Shown: positions 34,929-43,762 of the stretch, one piece after another | Numbering within the stretch: the stretch's first letter is position 1 | Layout: every line of letters begins with the position of its first letter | Origin: Betaproteobacteria bacterium | Lineage (GTDB): Bacteria; Bdellovibrionota_B; Oligoflexia; Silvanigrellales; Silvanigrellaceae | Length of the DNA: 64,000 nucleotides | Direction: 5' to 3' | Assembly (NCBI GenBank): GCA_016868315.1 | Contig: VGHE01000007.1 | Coordinates: 62,001 to 126,000 of the forward strand | The notes under the pieces: model-generated | Seen by the model: the letters and a program-made list of their open reading frames with translations, nothing else | The model's database searches: none | What the model was told of the DNA's origin: nothing | Position numbers and translations under genes: made by a program

Positions 34929-36737
34929 ATGTCAGACAACGCGACGCAATTCCGACAACCCCCTGCATCCAGATCTTCCTTGCTTTTTGTTGTTGCATTT
35001 TTTGCTGTCGGCCAGGTGTCGTGCGTCACGAAATCAAAATCAACTTTATTGGCTCCTTCTGCTGGATCTGAATCGAATGGTACGAGTGCTGAGAATAAGC
35101 TTCTCTTCAATGGCGGCCCTGCTGTGCCCCGCGCCGAGCCCGGACAAGGGCTGCTCTGGTTTCCATTTGTCTGGCAGCCGCAGCTGATTTCCCCGGAGAA
35201 AGATTCCGGCTTGCTGCAACTTGAACGCCTGGTGCTCCGCTCGCCGCGTTTGGTTCTCAGGAACAACCAAACAAAGGCTGAAGTCCTGGTTGAATTGCGC
35301 GATGAAGACCTCAAGTCTGGCAAGAGTTTCGAACTTTTGTCCAAAGAACCCCAGACCGCGCCGCGTTTCTACTTGCCGCGGTTGCTTGCACTGAGTGCAG
35401 GTGAATATACCGTGGAGAGCATTCGGCTTGAAATCGGGAGCACAGCCCAAGACTCCATGCTCGTGAATATGCCGTTTGTGAACCCCTTTCAGTCGAGTGC
35501 GGCAAAGCCCCTGGTCATTCAATTGCATGACGGCAAAATCTCGGCTGTTGCACGAGTGGTGCAAACAACCACTATGGCGCAGGCAGTCCAGGGTTTGAGT
35601 TTGAAAAGTTCATCTGAGAGTCTCGATAGGGATGTTGTGCCATTCGATGTTGTTTTAAATCATGCAGGTCTTTCACCCGTGCAGGGCTTGGCACTTGTTC
35701 AGTCTGGCACCACTGATTTTCCGCGGATGCGCATTCTTCTCACAGACGACAAAGGCAGCGTTGTTTCAATTGAGGACTCCAAGGCAAAGGTTGGTTTTCT
35801 TTCGGATGCCCCATGTGCAGCGCAAGGGACTGTCCGCATGATCTGGAAGCGTGCCAATGACGAGCGAGAATATCTGACTCAATTTCCATTCAATCCACAA
35901 GCAGAGGGATGCCGAGACAAACAAACTGTTGGTCACAACTTTATGCTTCCCAACGGCGACTGGATGCTTAAGGCGTATATGATTGCCGAGCAGAAAGCGT
36001 TCCAGCTCGATGTTCAGACCCCTTGGTTGAAAGCTCCTCCGAAAATCCTGCGGCAGTATTTCTCTTTAGAGGAATCATCGTACCGCTGGTCGCTTGAAAC
36101 CTCGAAGGAACGAGAGATTCGCCATCCGGTCATGGTGCAGCTTGATTCATTGTCGCGGCGCCACAGTGAATTGCGTTCCAGGCAAGATGTTTTTCGTGTT
36201 GGCTCTGCATCCCAAGAACAACAGGTGCTCTTTCTGGGGCACTTTGAGATCCGCAATGCTGAGGCAAAAAATGACCGTCCTGGAATCTGGGAAACGTTTT
36301 TAAAAAAAGATTTCAATCTTGAAAAAGCTCAAGCGCTTTTGGGTAGCAAAAGTATCTACAACGCATACACTCTCGAACGACTGATGCGCAGCCGTTCGCT
36401 GAAGGTCAACACTGTCATGCGCACAGCCTCAGACAAGGATGATCTTCCTACGGTCAAGCCTGTTGCGGCAGAGCTTCGTGGTGAGGCTGCTAAAGCATAC
36501 ACAGCCTGTCTGCATGCGCGTGAAGAGACCGACCCGCTCGTGAACATGGGGGGTGAATTGAGATTCACGGTACTCAAAGGTGGCGACAGCGTTAATCTCA
36601 AAAGACTCAAAATTGGAGACGACGGTTTGTCGGATAAATGGGTTGAGTCTTGCCTTGAAAAGAAATTGTTGAGTTTTCGCTTTTCAAAGCGGGCGCCTGC
36701 TAATTTCCAGGGCGAGCTGAAATTCACAAGCGAGTGA
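34929..36737 (+). CDS. Lipoprotein with AgmX/TonB-like C-terminal domain
   Basis: A 602-residue lipoprotein (signal peptide ends GQVSC). Most of it is beta-rich and unrecognised. The last ~90 residues resemble the AgmX/PglI or TonB-type C-terminal fold: ACLHAREETD, then GGELRFTVLKGGDS, a strand with KIGDDGLSD, a Cys (VESCLEKKLLSFRF) and a final GELKF strand. Such domains end proteins of envelope and gliding machinery in myxobacteria, but the family alone does not prove a role. GAGGAG stands about ten bases from the ATG. Single gene by context. Confidence 0.65.
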   Translation: MSDNATQFRQPPASRSSLLFVVAFFAVGQVSCVTKSKSTLLAPSAGSESNGTSAENKLLFNGGPAVPRAEPGQGLLWFPFVWQPQLISPEKDSGLLQLERLVLRSPRLVLRNNQTKAEVLVELRDEDLKSGKSFELLSKEPQTAPRFYLPRLLALSAGEYTVESIRLEIGSTAQDSMLVNMPFVNPFQSSAAKPLVIQLHDGKISAVARVVQTTTMAQAVQGLSLKSSSESLDRDVVPFDVVLNHAGLSPVQGLALVQSGTTDFPRMRILLTDDKGSVVSIEDSKAKVGFLSDAPCAAQGTVRMIWKRANDEREYLTQFPFNPQAEGCRDKQTVGHNFMLPNGDWMLKAYMIAEQKAFQLDVQTPWLKAPPKILRQYFSLEESSYRWSLETSKEREIRHPVMVQLDSLSRRHSELRSRQDVFRVGSASQEQQVLFLGHFEIRNAEAKNDRPGIWETFLKKDFNLEKAQALLGSKSIYNAYTLERLMRSRSLKVNTVMRTASDKDDLPTVKPVAAELRGEAAKAYTACLHAREETDPLVNMGGELRFTVLKGGDSVNLKRLKIGDDGLSDKWVESCLEKKLLSFRFSKRAPANFQGELKFTSE

Positions 36738-36782
36738 AACGTGCTGAAAACGTGAATCAGGACAGGTATTGAGAATCTGAGT

Positions 36783-37373
36783 TCACGATGCCTTGGGTGT
36801 GGAGTTGCTGTCTTCATCATCGTTTATAGTCGATGAATTTTCGCTTATGACCACCAACCCGTCTTCGAGATCGCGCAGGCGTGAGTCGAGTCCATCTAAG
36901 CCCTGAGCGCTGAAATTATTTTGAGCGGTTCCATGTTTCTTTTGCAATTCAACCGCAAGGGCGTTGAGTTCGGCAACGAAATTATGAAAGTCATCATGTT
37001 CTCGAATGTGAATTCGAACGGCATAGTTGCCTTTTTTAAGTTCGGCCACAAATCGCATCATTGAGATCATTGGACCGTACATTCTATGTGTGCGACGGAT
37101 GACAACGAAGAGTGTCACAGCCACAAACGCCACGATGGTGAGAGTCAGCTTGAGTTTGTTACGGATAAAGATGTCATTTTCAACCATCGCGGCTTGGTCT
37201 GCGACGTTGAAGAAATCGAAAACTTGCTGATACTGCTCGCGGAAGGCCTCGAGGAAAACGTATGCAAAGATTGCTGCGAAGGACAGAGACACCATTACAA
37301 CGTGCAGTCCGAAACGGATCTGCTTGAAGGGCTCCACCAAATAGGCTCTAAAGGTACGCCGTTTTGCGCGCAT
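36783..37373 (-). CDS. Two-TM protein with HAMP domain and no output domain
   Basis: A 196-residue protein: a basic N-terminus, TM1 ~20-42, a short (~30 aa) periplasmic loop, TM2 ~72-92, then a HAMP-like region (RRTHRMYGPMISMMRFVAELKKG, ~93-145) and a charged tail with no kinase, cyclase or methyl-accepting domain. It may be a small partner that joins a receptor, or a truncated sensor. It is divergent from the alpha/beta hydrolase gene, with 54 bases between. Confidence 0.7.
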   Translation of the reverse strand: MRAKRRTFRAYLVEPFKQIRFGLHVVMVSLSFAAIFAYVFLEAFREQYQQVFDFFNVADQAAMVENDIFIRNKLKLTLTIVAFVAVTLFVVIRRTHRMYGPMISMMRFVAELKKGNYAVRIHIREHDDFHNFVAELNALAVELQKKHGTAQNNFSAQGLDGLDSRLRDLEDGLVVISENSSTINDDEDSNSTPKAS

Positions 37374-37427
37374 CGTTTATACTCCTCAACACGATCCGTG
37401 AACAGAGCCACAGATGGAGTGCATTCC

Positions 37428-38249
37428 ATGACCGAACCAGTAAATCTAGGTTACCGCATATTTCGTTTTCAGGGAGCGGGGACGGCACCGAATTTCCCAG
37501 TCGTGCTGTTGCGGGGTTTGGGAAGATCGTCAGGATTTTGGCTCGAATTCACTGAGAAACTGGCAGCTCATTACGAAGTCATTTGCCTGGATTTGCTTGG
37601 AACGGGCTTGTCAGAGTCCAATTGGGGTCGTGGGCGCATAGCCCAGTTCGCAGAAGATGTAGAGCACACCTTGAAGCTCTTGAATGTTTCACAGGCCTAC
37701 CTGGTGGGTATAAGTCTTGGTGGAATGGTAGCTATAGAGGTCGCGGCGCGATCGGAGAGGGTCAGCGGTTTAGCTGTTCTGGCCTCTTCCTCGCAGGGTG
37801 GTGCGGGTGCTCGAATCAATCCCAAAGCGCTGGCACGTTTGCTTTGGTCATTGCGACGTGGAACACCATCAAACTCCGAGCTTGCACCCTACCTGGTCTC
37901 TCGGGCAACTCTCGAACAGCGTCCAGAGCTCCCGCAGCTCTGGGATGAACTTTGGAAACGTGAGGGCTTCAGAACTATCCCAGTTTTGCGACAGCTCCTG
38001 GCTGCAGCTTTGTTCGACGCACGTCCTGCACTCGAGCGCATCAGCATCCCTGTGCTGTTTATGGTGTCACGCGATGACACCCTGGTACCCTGGAAGAAAA
38101 CTGTTCAGCTTTGGGAGAGGGCTAAAAACTGCAAACTGACCGTTTTGGAAAACTACGGTCACGATTTTCCCACTGAAGCGCCCGATGAGGTTGTTCAGCA
38201 CCTGTGTGCGTTCTTCAGTGAGGCGGCGGGTGATTTGCGGGGCCAGTGA
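37428..38249 (+). CDS. Alpha/beta-fold hydrolase
   Basis: A 273-residue hydrolase. The nucleophile elbow GISLGG gives Ser96, an acid is in SRDDTLVP, and the histidine in GHDFP. The LLRGLGRSSGFW loop forms the oxyanion region. No signal peptide. I chose the ATG at 37428 with GGAG nine bases upstream; a longer frame upstream would overlap the divergent HAMP gene. Substrate (ester, amide, lactone) unknown. The ridA gene ends immediately next to it on the other strand. Confidence 0.85.
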   Translation: MTEPVNLGYRIFRFQGAGTAPNFPVVLLRGLGRSSGFWLEFTEKLAAHYEVICLDLLGTGLSESNWGRGRIAQFAEDVEHTLKLLNVSQAYLVGISLGGMVAIEVAARSERVSGLAVLASSSQGGAGARINPKALARLLWSLRRGTPSNSELAPYLVSRATLEQRPELPQLWDELWKREGFRTIPVLRQLLAAALFDARPALERISIPVLFMVSRDDTLVPWKKTVQLWERAKNCKLTVLENYGHDFPTEAPDEVVQHLCAFFSEAAGDLRGQ

Positions 38250-38630
38250 TTACTTGTGCGCGATGCACTCGATTTCCACGAGGACGTCTCGGGGTAGGCG
38301 TGCCACCTCAACTGTGGAGCGCGCAGGTTTGTTGTCGGCGAAGTGGGTTTCGTAAATCCCATTCATTGTTTGAAAGTCGTTGAAGTTCTTTAGGAACACC
38401 GTGGTCTTCACAACTTTGGACAGGTCGGAGCCAGCGGCCTTGAGAACTTCGCTCAAATTTTTGAGAACCTGGGTGGTTTGAGCGGAAATATCGGTACCAA
38501 CAATCTGCATGCTTGCAGGGTCGAGTGGGATTTGCCCGGAACAGAAAATCATGTCGCCAAAGTGGATGGCCTGTGAATAGGGGCCAATGGCTTTGGGGGC
38601 TGTGTCGGTATGGACAATAGAGTGTTTCAT
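38250..38630 (-). CDS. ridA: RidA-family enamine/imine deaminase
   Basis: A 126-residue protein with the RidA/YjgF signature ARSTVEVARLPRDVLVEIE, containing the substrate arginine, plus GPYSQAIHFGD and FCSGQIPLDP. It hydrolyses reactive enamine/imine intermediates such as 2-aminoacrylate formed by PLP enzymes. GAGG is about eight bases from the ATG. It lies 20 bases after the FlgF-like gene on the same strand, an odd pairing. Confidence 0.95.
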   Translation of the reverse strand: MKHSIVHTDTAPKAIGPYSQAIHFGDMIFCSGQIPLDPASMQIVGTDISAQTTQVLKNLSEVLKAAGSDLSKVVKTTVFLKNFNDFQTMNGIYETHFADNKPARSTVEVARLPRDVLVEIECIAHK

Positions 38631-38650
38631 GGTGTGGCCTCGTACGGAAA

Positions 38651-39436
38651 TCAGTTGACTTCACCCACCTTTTGCGCGGACAGCTGCATGGTGTTGTCGT
38701 ACGATTTAACAGCTTTTTGCAGGGCTTCATAGGTACGGTGTGCGATAATCAGGTTTGTCATGTTTTTCATCGGATTGACATTGCTACCTTCAATAAATCC
38801 CTGCGTGAGTTCTCCGGAAGGTGCGACCATGTTCTCGGGTGGTCCGTCGTGCACGAACAGATTGTCGCCGAGCCGTTGCAGTACTTTGAGGTCGTTGAAC
38901 GCCACGGTTTTGAGTTTATCAATGAATTTGTCGCCCTCGTAGACTTCACCACTGGGCAGTATGCGCATCTGGCCTTCGCTCAATCCGGTGATTGCGCCGC
39001 GTTCACCAATGACCGTCGCGCCATTCTTGGTCACGAGTGTTCCATCGCTGGTCAAGGAGAAACTTCCATCGCGTGTGTAGCGTTCGCCAAAGGGAGTATT
39101 AACGGCAAAGAAACCATTTCCTTGAATCGCCATGTCGGTGTTGGAGCCGGTGCGTTTGAGCGCGCCCTGAATGTGACTTGTTTCGACGTTTGAAAGTGTG
39201 ACGTATCCCATCTCGTTGCCGTGCAGCGGATGAATTTCACGCATGTCGAGTTTGAATTGTGCTGGCGGGAGTGGGCTTGTGTATGCAGGCCATGGATTTG
39301 CTTCAAGTGCAGCGAAGGTGACCTGCTCCTCCTTGAAGCCTGTGGTGTTCATGTTTGCCACATTGTTTGCGAGAATCTCAAGAACCCGTTCTTGAACCAT
39401 GCCACCTGAAAGCGGAGCATAGATATTCTTGAGCAT
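38651..39436 (-). CDS. Flagellar basal-body rod protein, FlgF-like
   Basis: A 261-residue protein of the FlgF/FlgG rod family: an N-terminal LANNVANMNTTGFKEE motif, mid-protein MAIQGNGFFAVNTPFGERYTRDG, and a C-terminal SNVNPMKNMTNLIIAHRTYE. The N- and C-terminal helices drive rod stacking. Its length and the early APLSGGMVQE stretch suit FlgF more than FlgG (usually ~260 with other start). A GGGAGG site lies seven bases before the ATG. No other flagellar gene is near except the MotAB-like pair 27 kb away, so it is either a scattered rod gene or a paralogue. Confidence 0.85.
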   Translation of the reverse strand: MLKNIYAPLSGGMVQERVLEILANNVANMNTTGFKEEQVTFAALEANPWPAYTSPLPPAQFKLDMREIHPLHGNEMGYVTLSNVETSHIQGALKRTGSNTDMAIQGNGFFAVNTPFGERYTRDGSFSLTSDGTLVTKNGATVIGERGAITGLSEGQMRILPSGEVYEGDKFIDKLKTVAFNDLKVLQRLGDNLFVHDGPPENMVAPSGELTQGFIEGSNVNPMKNMTNLIIAHRTYEALQKAVKSYDNTMQLSAQKVGEVN

Positions 39437-39484
39437 CAGGCACCTCCCCGTGCTGAGGGTGCTTGAATTGATGTGTCATCACCC

Positions 39485-41422
39485 TCACAGCTGCAAGTTT
39501 AACACCAGGTTTTGGTGACCCTGTGGGATAATAATTTCCCGTTTGCCAAGGATACTGCCATTCACAAGAGAGCTAATCACCAGTTCGTAGCTGCCAGGAA
39601 CCAGACGCAGTGAGCGGTTTGAGCCCACGCTGATTTGGAATTCCATTTCTGTTTGCAGGATATCTTTGCGGAAAGACTCTAGTTCACTCTTTGCAGCGAC
39701 AGTGAGATCGCCAGGTGCGCGCAAGACAATATCCCGACAGGCAGGATTTACCGAGGCACGACGTGCAAACTGGCGAATCAGTTGAACGCGGGTTGATTCG
39801 TCCCATACGCCACGGACAATGGAGGAACTGAACAATTCATTTTTACTGTTGCCCAAGTCGAGTCCAACGCGTCCGCGGTAGGTTTCACATACAGGAGAAA
39901 GAGTTTGAAAATCTCCTTTGGCAAAAGCTTGGCCATTGATGAATTCAAATGCGGGAAGTACAGATTGTGGCGCAGTCGCTTTGAGATTCGGAGTCGCTTG
40001 TGCTGATTGATTCAGAGCCACCTTTACAGGCTTTATAAAATTCATTGGCAGAGTCACCAATGAGCTTGTGCTGAGTTGCTGATTGCCAGCACTCTCGACC
40101 TGATGGTGCATGTGCAGAGCACCTGAGCGAAGCATTCCTTTCACCACCGAGCCGCGTGCCAAGCTGCGTGAATTCATGCGGACAGCCACATTAACTTTTT
40201 GCGAATCCTCGATTTCGAGTACCTGTCTGAGCTCTTCGTTAGTTTGGGTCAGCATGTGCGAGATGATGCGTGCCCACTGCCATTTCTTTGAGTCGTCGGC
40301 GAGAATTTCAAGTTCAGGAGAATTCACCAGAGAGCGTGGAAGTTCTCGATGATCTTCCGCAAGAATGCTGCGAATAACCCAGCCGACCTGCGTGAGCGCT
40401 TGCTCGGGCTGGAAGCGGCGTACCTGTGCTGTCTGCAATTCGAACGCAATTCGCTCGCACAGCGCATTGAAGTTAAAAAGTTTTCGATGAAACAGATAGG
40501 GTAGTTGCGGGAATTCTTTTCGCACCATCTTTTCTGATGTTCGTGAAAACTGTATGCCGTTGGCTGCAACGGTTTGCAGTGCTTTGAGGTCATCTTGAAT
40601 TGTCACTGGCGTGCTGAACCACGACAATTCGAGCATGTTCTGAGGCATTTCCGTTGTCACGGTTTGAATTTTTTCTTCGTTTTCGCGCTTGAATTCCAGG
40701 CTCATGCCTCCAAACCAGGGCATCTTCAATTGCTCTGCAAATCCATCTTTTCCGAAGCTGGCGGCAAATTCGCTTGGCGTGAAGAGCGAGCCTGTTAAAG
40801 GATTGAGCTGAAGATTTTCCATTCCTGGCTTTCGACCGGAATCGAAAAATGGAACGTGTATGCCGTTGAGTTTGGTGCTTTCAGCAACTTTTGTTCTGCT
40901 GAGCGCTGGCCTGAGGCCAAACCGTCCAAGATGTCCTTCGGGCTGACCTTTAATAAGTTTGAGTCCTTCGGCATCGGTTTTGGCCCACTCAGCCTCACTT
41001 TCGAAGACCGTTGAGTCCAGGTGCGTCACCGCGACAAACTGCTTGGTCGACGCTAAGCCCTGCCCATCATCGAGCGCAGAGATACGGATACCGGTAATGA
41101 GAGGTGCATAACCTAGGCGGTGTCCGATTTTGATCTCGGAAAAGAATTCGGTCTGCTTGTCGTCTTTTTTGGCTGCGAAAACCGCAGTCCCCATCGGAAT
41201 GCCCTGGATGGAAACCTTATAAAAAGCCATCTCTTTGTAGCCAGCGGGGGTAGAAACGACGGGCGCAGGAATCTGAGGGTTGCCAACAGCCATGGCCACG
41301 AGACCAGGAGCGGGAAAGCGTTTGCCCAAACTGGATTGGCTTTCCTTGGTGCAACCGGAAGCTGCAACCGTTGCAAACGCGGTTGCGACCAGCAGCATTC
41401 TCTCAGCCTTGATAACCATCAT
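39485..41422 (-). CDS. Large lipoprotein of unknown function
   Basis: A 645-residue lipoprotein (lipobox AASGC at about residue 23; start ATG at 41422 with GAGG nine bases upstream, preferred over an earlier GTG). The N-terminal ~100 residues after the lipobox (YKVSIQGIPMGTAVFAAK) resemble the beta-rich DUF3108 fold in a very general way. The rest has no family I can name. The C-terminal strand GKREIIIPQGHQNLVLNLQL suggests a beta domain. It is divergent from the TonB-dependent receptor gene. Confidence 0.65.
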   Translation of the reverse strand: MMVIKAERMLLVATAFATVAASGCTKESQSSLGKRFPAPGLVAMAVGNPQIPAPVVSTPAGYKEMAFYKVSIQGIPMGTAVFAAKKDDKQTEFFSEIKIGHRLGYAPLITGIRISALDDGQGLASTKQFVAVTHLDSTVFESEAEWAKTDAEGLKLIKGQPEGHLGRFGLRPALSRTKVAESTKLNGIHVPFFDSGRKPGMENLQLNPLTGSLFTPSEFAASFGKDGFAEQLKMPWFGGMSLEFKRENEEKIQTVTTEMPQNMLELSWFSTPVTIQDDLKALQTVAANGIQFSRTSEKMVRKEFPQLPYLFHRKLFNFNALCERIAFELQTAQVRRFQPEQALTQVGWVIRSILAEDHRELPRSLVNSPELEILADDSKKWQWARIISHMLTQTNEELRQVLEIEDSQKVNVAVRMNSRSLARGSVVKGMLRSGALHMHHQVESAGNQQLSTSSLVTLPMNFIKPVKVALNQSAQATPNLKATAPQSVLPAFEFINGQAFAKGDFQTLSPVCETYRGRVGLDLGNSKNELFSSSIVRGVWDESTRVQLIRQFARRASVNPACRDIVLRAPGDLTVAAKSELESFRKDILQTEMEFQISVGSNRSLRLVPGSYELVISSLVNGSILGKREIIIPQGHQNLVLNLQL

Positions 41423-41506
41423 GGTGTGAATCCTCATCATCCCTTGAGAGGTGAACACAACGTGCTATCGTCCGCGGTGTTCGCGCCCCCAGGAGGACTC
41501 CTTGAA

Positions 41507-43714
41507 ATGATGCGAGACATGCGAAGATTAGCTTGCGTGGCGCTCTTTTTTGTCTCCGTTCATCCTGCTACCGGCTTGGCGCAAAGTCAAAAGTCCCAAA
41601 TTTGGCGGATCCCGGTCTTGCCCTCTGATGAGGCGCGCAATTCCCCAACACCTCCATCCCCTTTCGGGCTGGTTCCGTCGCCCGAACGCGCCCGACTTTT
41701 TCAACGTTTGGTGCGCCCCGGGGAGGAAACTCAAGTTTCTGCGCAAGAATTAAGCACAAGTGAAGCTGCAGTTGGACGCAGCAGAACGCTAAACGACGCG
41801 CTTGCTCAGCTCGGGCTCTTATCCGTGGGTGGTGAATCCGGTGCTTGGGGTGGGGGGCGTGTGTCGATGCGAGGGTTCCCAGGACGAGAGCCGGAAGCAC
41901 TTCTTGAGGGTGTGTCTCTGGGTACGGGGTTCACCGGGGCGAATGCAATCGAGCTCGTCCCGGGCTTAGCTGTTGCGTCGGTGCAAGCTTATCCGTTTCT
42001 TCCGGGCTTGGGGCTGCCGCGTCGTGGGCTTGCCGGAGCCTACGATCTTTCACTGAAAGCTGGATCACAAAAATATCGCAGGGAATCTCTGCTGCGCATC
42101 GAGAAACCTGAAAGTTTGGTTCTGGGACATCGCCAAGAGCGAGGCTGCACCGATTCCTCTACCTCTGTGCTGGGATGCGTGCAGTTGGCGTGGCAGTTGG
42201 CGGTGCGCGCTGGCGTGCAAATGGTGAAGGATGACAACAACACTCCGCTGTTTGTCGAAGACGATTTTGAATCGCGTCTTCGTTACAACGATCTTCACCG
42301 CACAGGGCTCTCTGTCCGGAGCTCGAAATCTACGTCTTCAGGAATTTTATTGGATACACTGACGTTGCTTGGAGCGGAAAACCGGGGCATCAATGGGCTT
42401 CCAGTTGCACTTGCGTCGAGCGATAACCGTTCGAGAAAAATTTTTGGGCTAGTCACGCACAGGGCTTCGTCACTTTCTCCCGAGACCGGGCGAACGTGGC
42501 GCGCTCGGGGTGACGTTCGAATTGATTCAGTCCTTTTCAGCACTCGTCAAAACACCCAAGATCAGCGGCTGCGCAATGACGAACGCACGGAAAAAGCATT
42601 TGGTGTGGGCATGGGCATGTCTCAGCCAGCGGATCTGGGACTTTGGAGCGGTCGTTTTTTTCTCAACGGAAATTTTGAAAACAATCTATTTAGCACCCGC
42701 TTCGGATTGGGAGCAGATGTCACCTCGAGCGCACCCAATTCAGGTGCTGAATTGATTGCTGATTCTACCTTGGATGGGCGATTGACAGTTGCTGATCTGG
42801 GTGTTGGTTATGAATTTGTGCGTCAAAAACATGTACTTTTGCGGCTAGAGGTTTTCGCTCAATTGATGTCGACGCGGCAGAGCCAGATTTGTGGAGCTTT
42901 TTCACCGCAGGTACTTTGCGCAGCGCAATCGTCTGGCATTGCACAAACGTCACCAGGTGCTGCGGTGGAAGTCCAGTGGTCTGCGTCGCAGCAAACCGTT
43001 TTGTACGCCTTGACTGGACGCAGCACGCGTTTGCCCACTCCCGCAGAGCTGGCTGGACGTCCCGATGGTGTTGCCGCGAATCTCGATTTGAAGCCTGAGG
43101 CTGCAATTTTCTCTGAGCTCGGAGCGCATACGCCTTTTCTTCATGCCGGTGTTTTCTTTTCGCGTGACAGCAATCTCATCGCGTTGCGGCAAATCAATCC
43201 GTATCTTGTCAGGCATTTTAATTCATCTCGAGTGCACCGCGGAGGTTTGTTCGGACGCGCCGAATTGAGAATTTCACAGCTGGAGCTTGAGACTGCCCAC
43301 GAGCAGATTTGGGCGCGGGCTTTTGCTGAAGGAAGCTTCTCACAGGAGGTACCCTTCGTGCCGCAACGCCATTCACGCGGAACAATCCGTTGGCAAATGG
43401 GGAACACCAACGCCGCTGCCGGTCATGGTTTTTTTGCACTTCATCTAACCCAGACGGGTTCCTACACGCTTGACCCCGAAGCTATCTATCGCCTCAGCCC
43501 CCCTCCGCTGCTCGCGTTCGAGGCGGTGGGACTGCTGCAGCCTGCATCCGAGGTTCTCCAAGCGAGTCTCAGAATCGACAATCTGCTCGACGCGCGCACC
43601 TCGCGTTTGGCGCTCAAGGATAAGGAAAGCTTAGAAGTTGCGTGGAGTTACCTCCCAGCTCTGCCCATCATGGGGCGTTCGATTGTCTTCTCTTTAAAGT
43701 TGCTCACTTCTTGA
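41507..43714 (+). CDS. TonB-dependent outer-membrane receptor
   Basis: About 735 residues with signal peptide (LACVALFFVSVHPATGLAQS). The plug domain is visible (TLNDALAQLG, VSMRGFPGREPEALLEG, VPGLAVASVQAYPF); the remainder is a barrel with repeated strand pattern and a late LRIDNLLD motif typical of TonB-dependent proteins. It imports siderophores, vitamins or sugars in exchange with TonB. AGGAGG lies about ten bases before the ATG; longer frames would run into the divergent gene. The N-terminal TonB box is not clear. It opens an operon with a lipoprotein, a TonB-like protein and hldE. Confidence 0.8.
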   Translation: MMRDMRRLACVALFFVSVHPATGLAQSQKSQIWRIPVLPSDEARNSPTPPSPFGLVPSPERARLFQRLVRPGEETQVSAQELSTSEAAVGRSRTLNDALAQLGLLSVGGESGAWGGGRVSMRGFPGREPEALLEGVSLGTGFTGANAIELVPGLAVASVQAYPFLPGLGLPRRGLAGAYDLSLKAGSQKYRRESLLRIEKPESLVLGHRQERGCTDSSTSVLGCVQLAWQLAVRAGVQMVKDDNNTPLFVEDDFESRLRYNDLHRTGLSVRSSKSTSSGILLDTLTLLGAENRGINGLPVALASSDNRSRKIFGLVTHRASSLSPETGRTWRARGDVRIDSVLFSTRQNTQDQRLRNDERTEKAFGVGMGMSQPADLGLWSGRFFLNGNFENNLFSTRFGLGADVTSSAPNSGAELIADSTLDGRLTVADLGVGYEFVRQKHVLLRLEVFAQLMSTRQSQICGAFSPQVLCAAQSSGIAQTSPGAAVEVQWSASQQTVLYALTGRSTRLPTPAELAGRPDGVAANLDLKPEAAIFSELGAHTPFLHAGVFFSRDSNLIALRQINPYLVRHFNSSRVHRGGLFGRAELRISQLELETAHEQIWARAFAEGSFSQEVPFVPQRHSRGTIRWQMGNTNAAAGHGFFALHLTQTGSYTLDPEAIYRLSPPPLLAFEAVGLLQPASEVLQASLRIDNLLDARTSRLALKDKESLEVAWSYLPALPIMGRSIVFSLKLLTS

Positions 43715-43762
43715 AATTCGGAGTAATGGAGCCAGCTTGAGACAGCTGCTCAGGAGATTTTC

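Noticed and set aside
37086-37427. A 114-codon N-terminal extension of the alpha/beta hydrolase
   Set aside because: It lies over the divergent HAMP gene, adds no family sequence, and a well-placed ribosome site precedes the ATG at 37428.
39454-39487. Inverted repeat TGAGGGTG/CACCCTCA between the lipoprotein and FlgF-like genes
   Set aside because: The loop is 18 bases and no T run follows on either strand, so it is not a convincing terminator.
41120-41506. N-terminal extension of the TonB-dependent receptor
   Set aside because: It would overlap the divergent lipoprotein gene; a signal peptide and AGGAGG fit the ATG at 41507.
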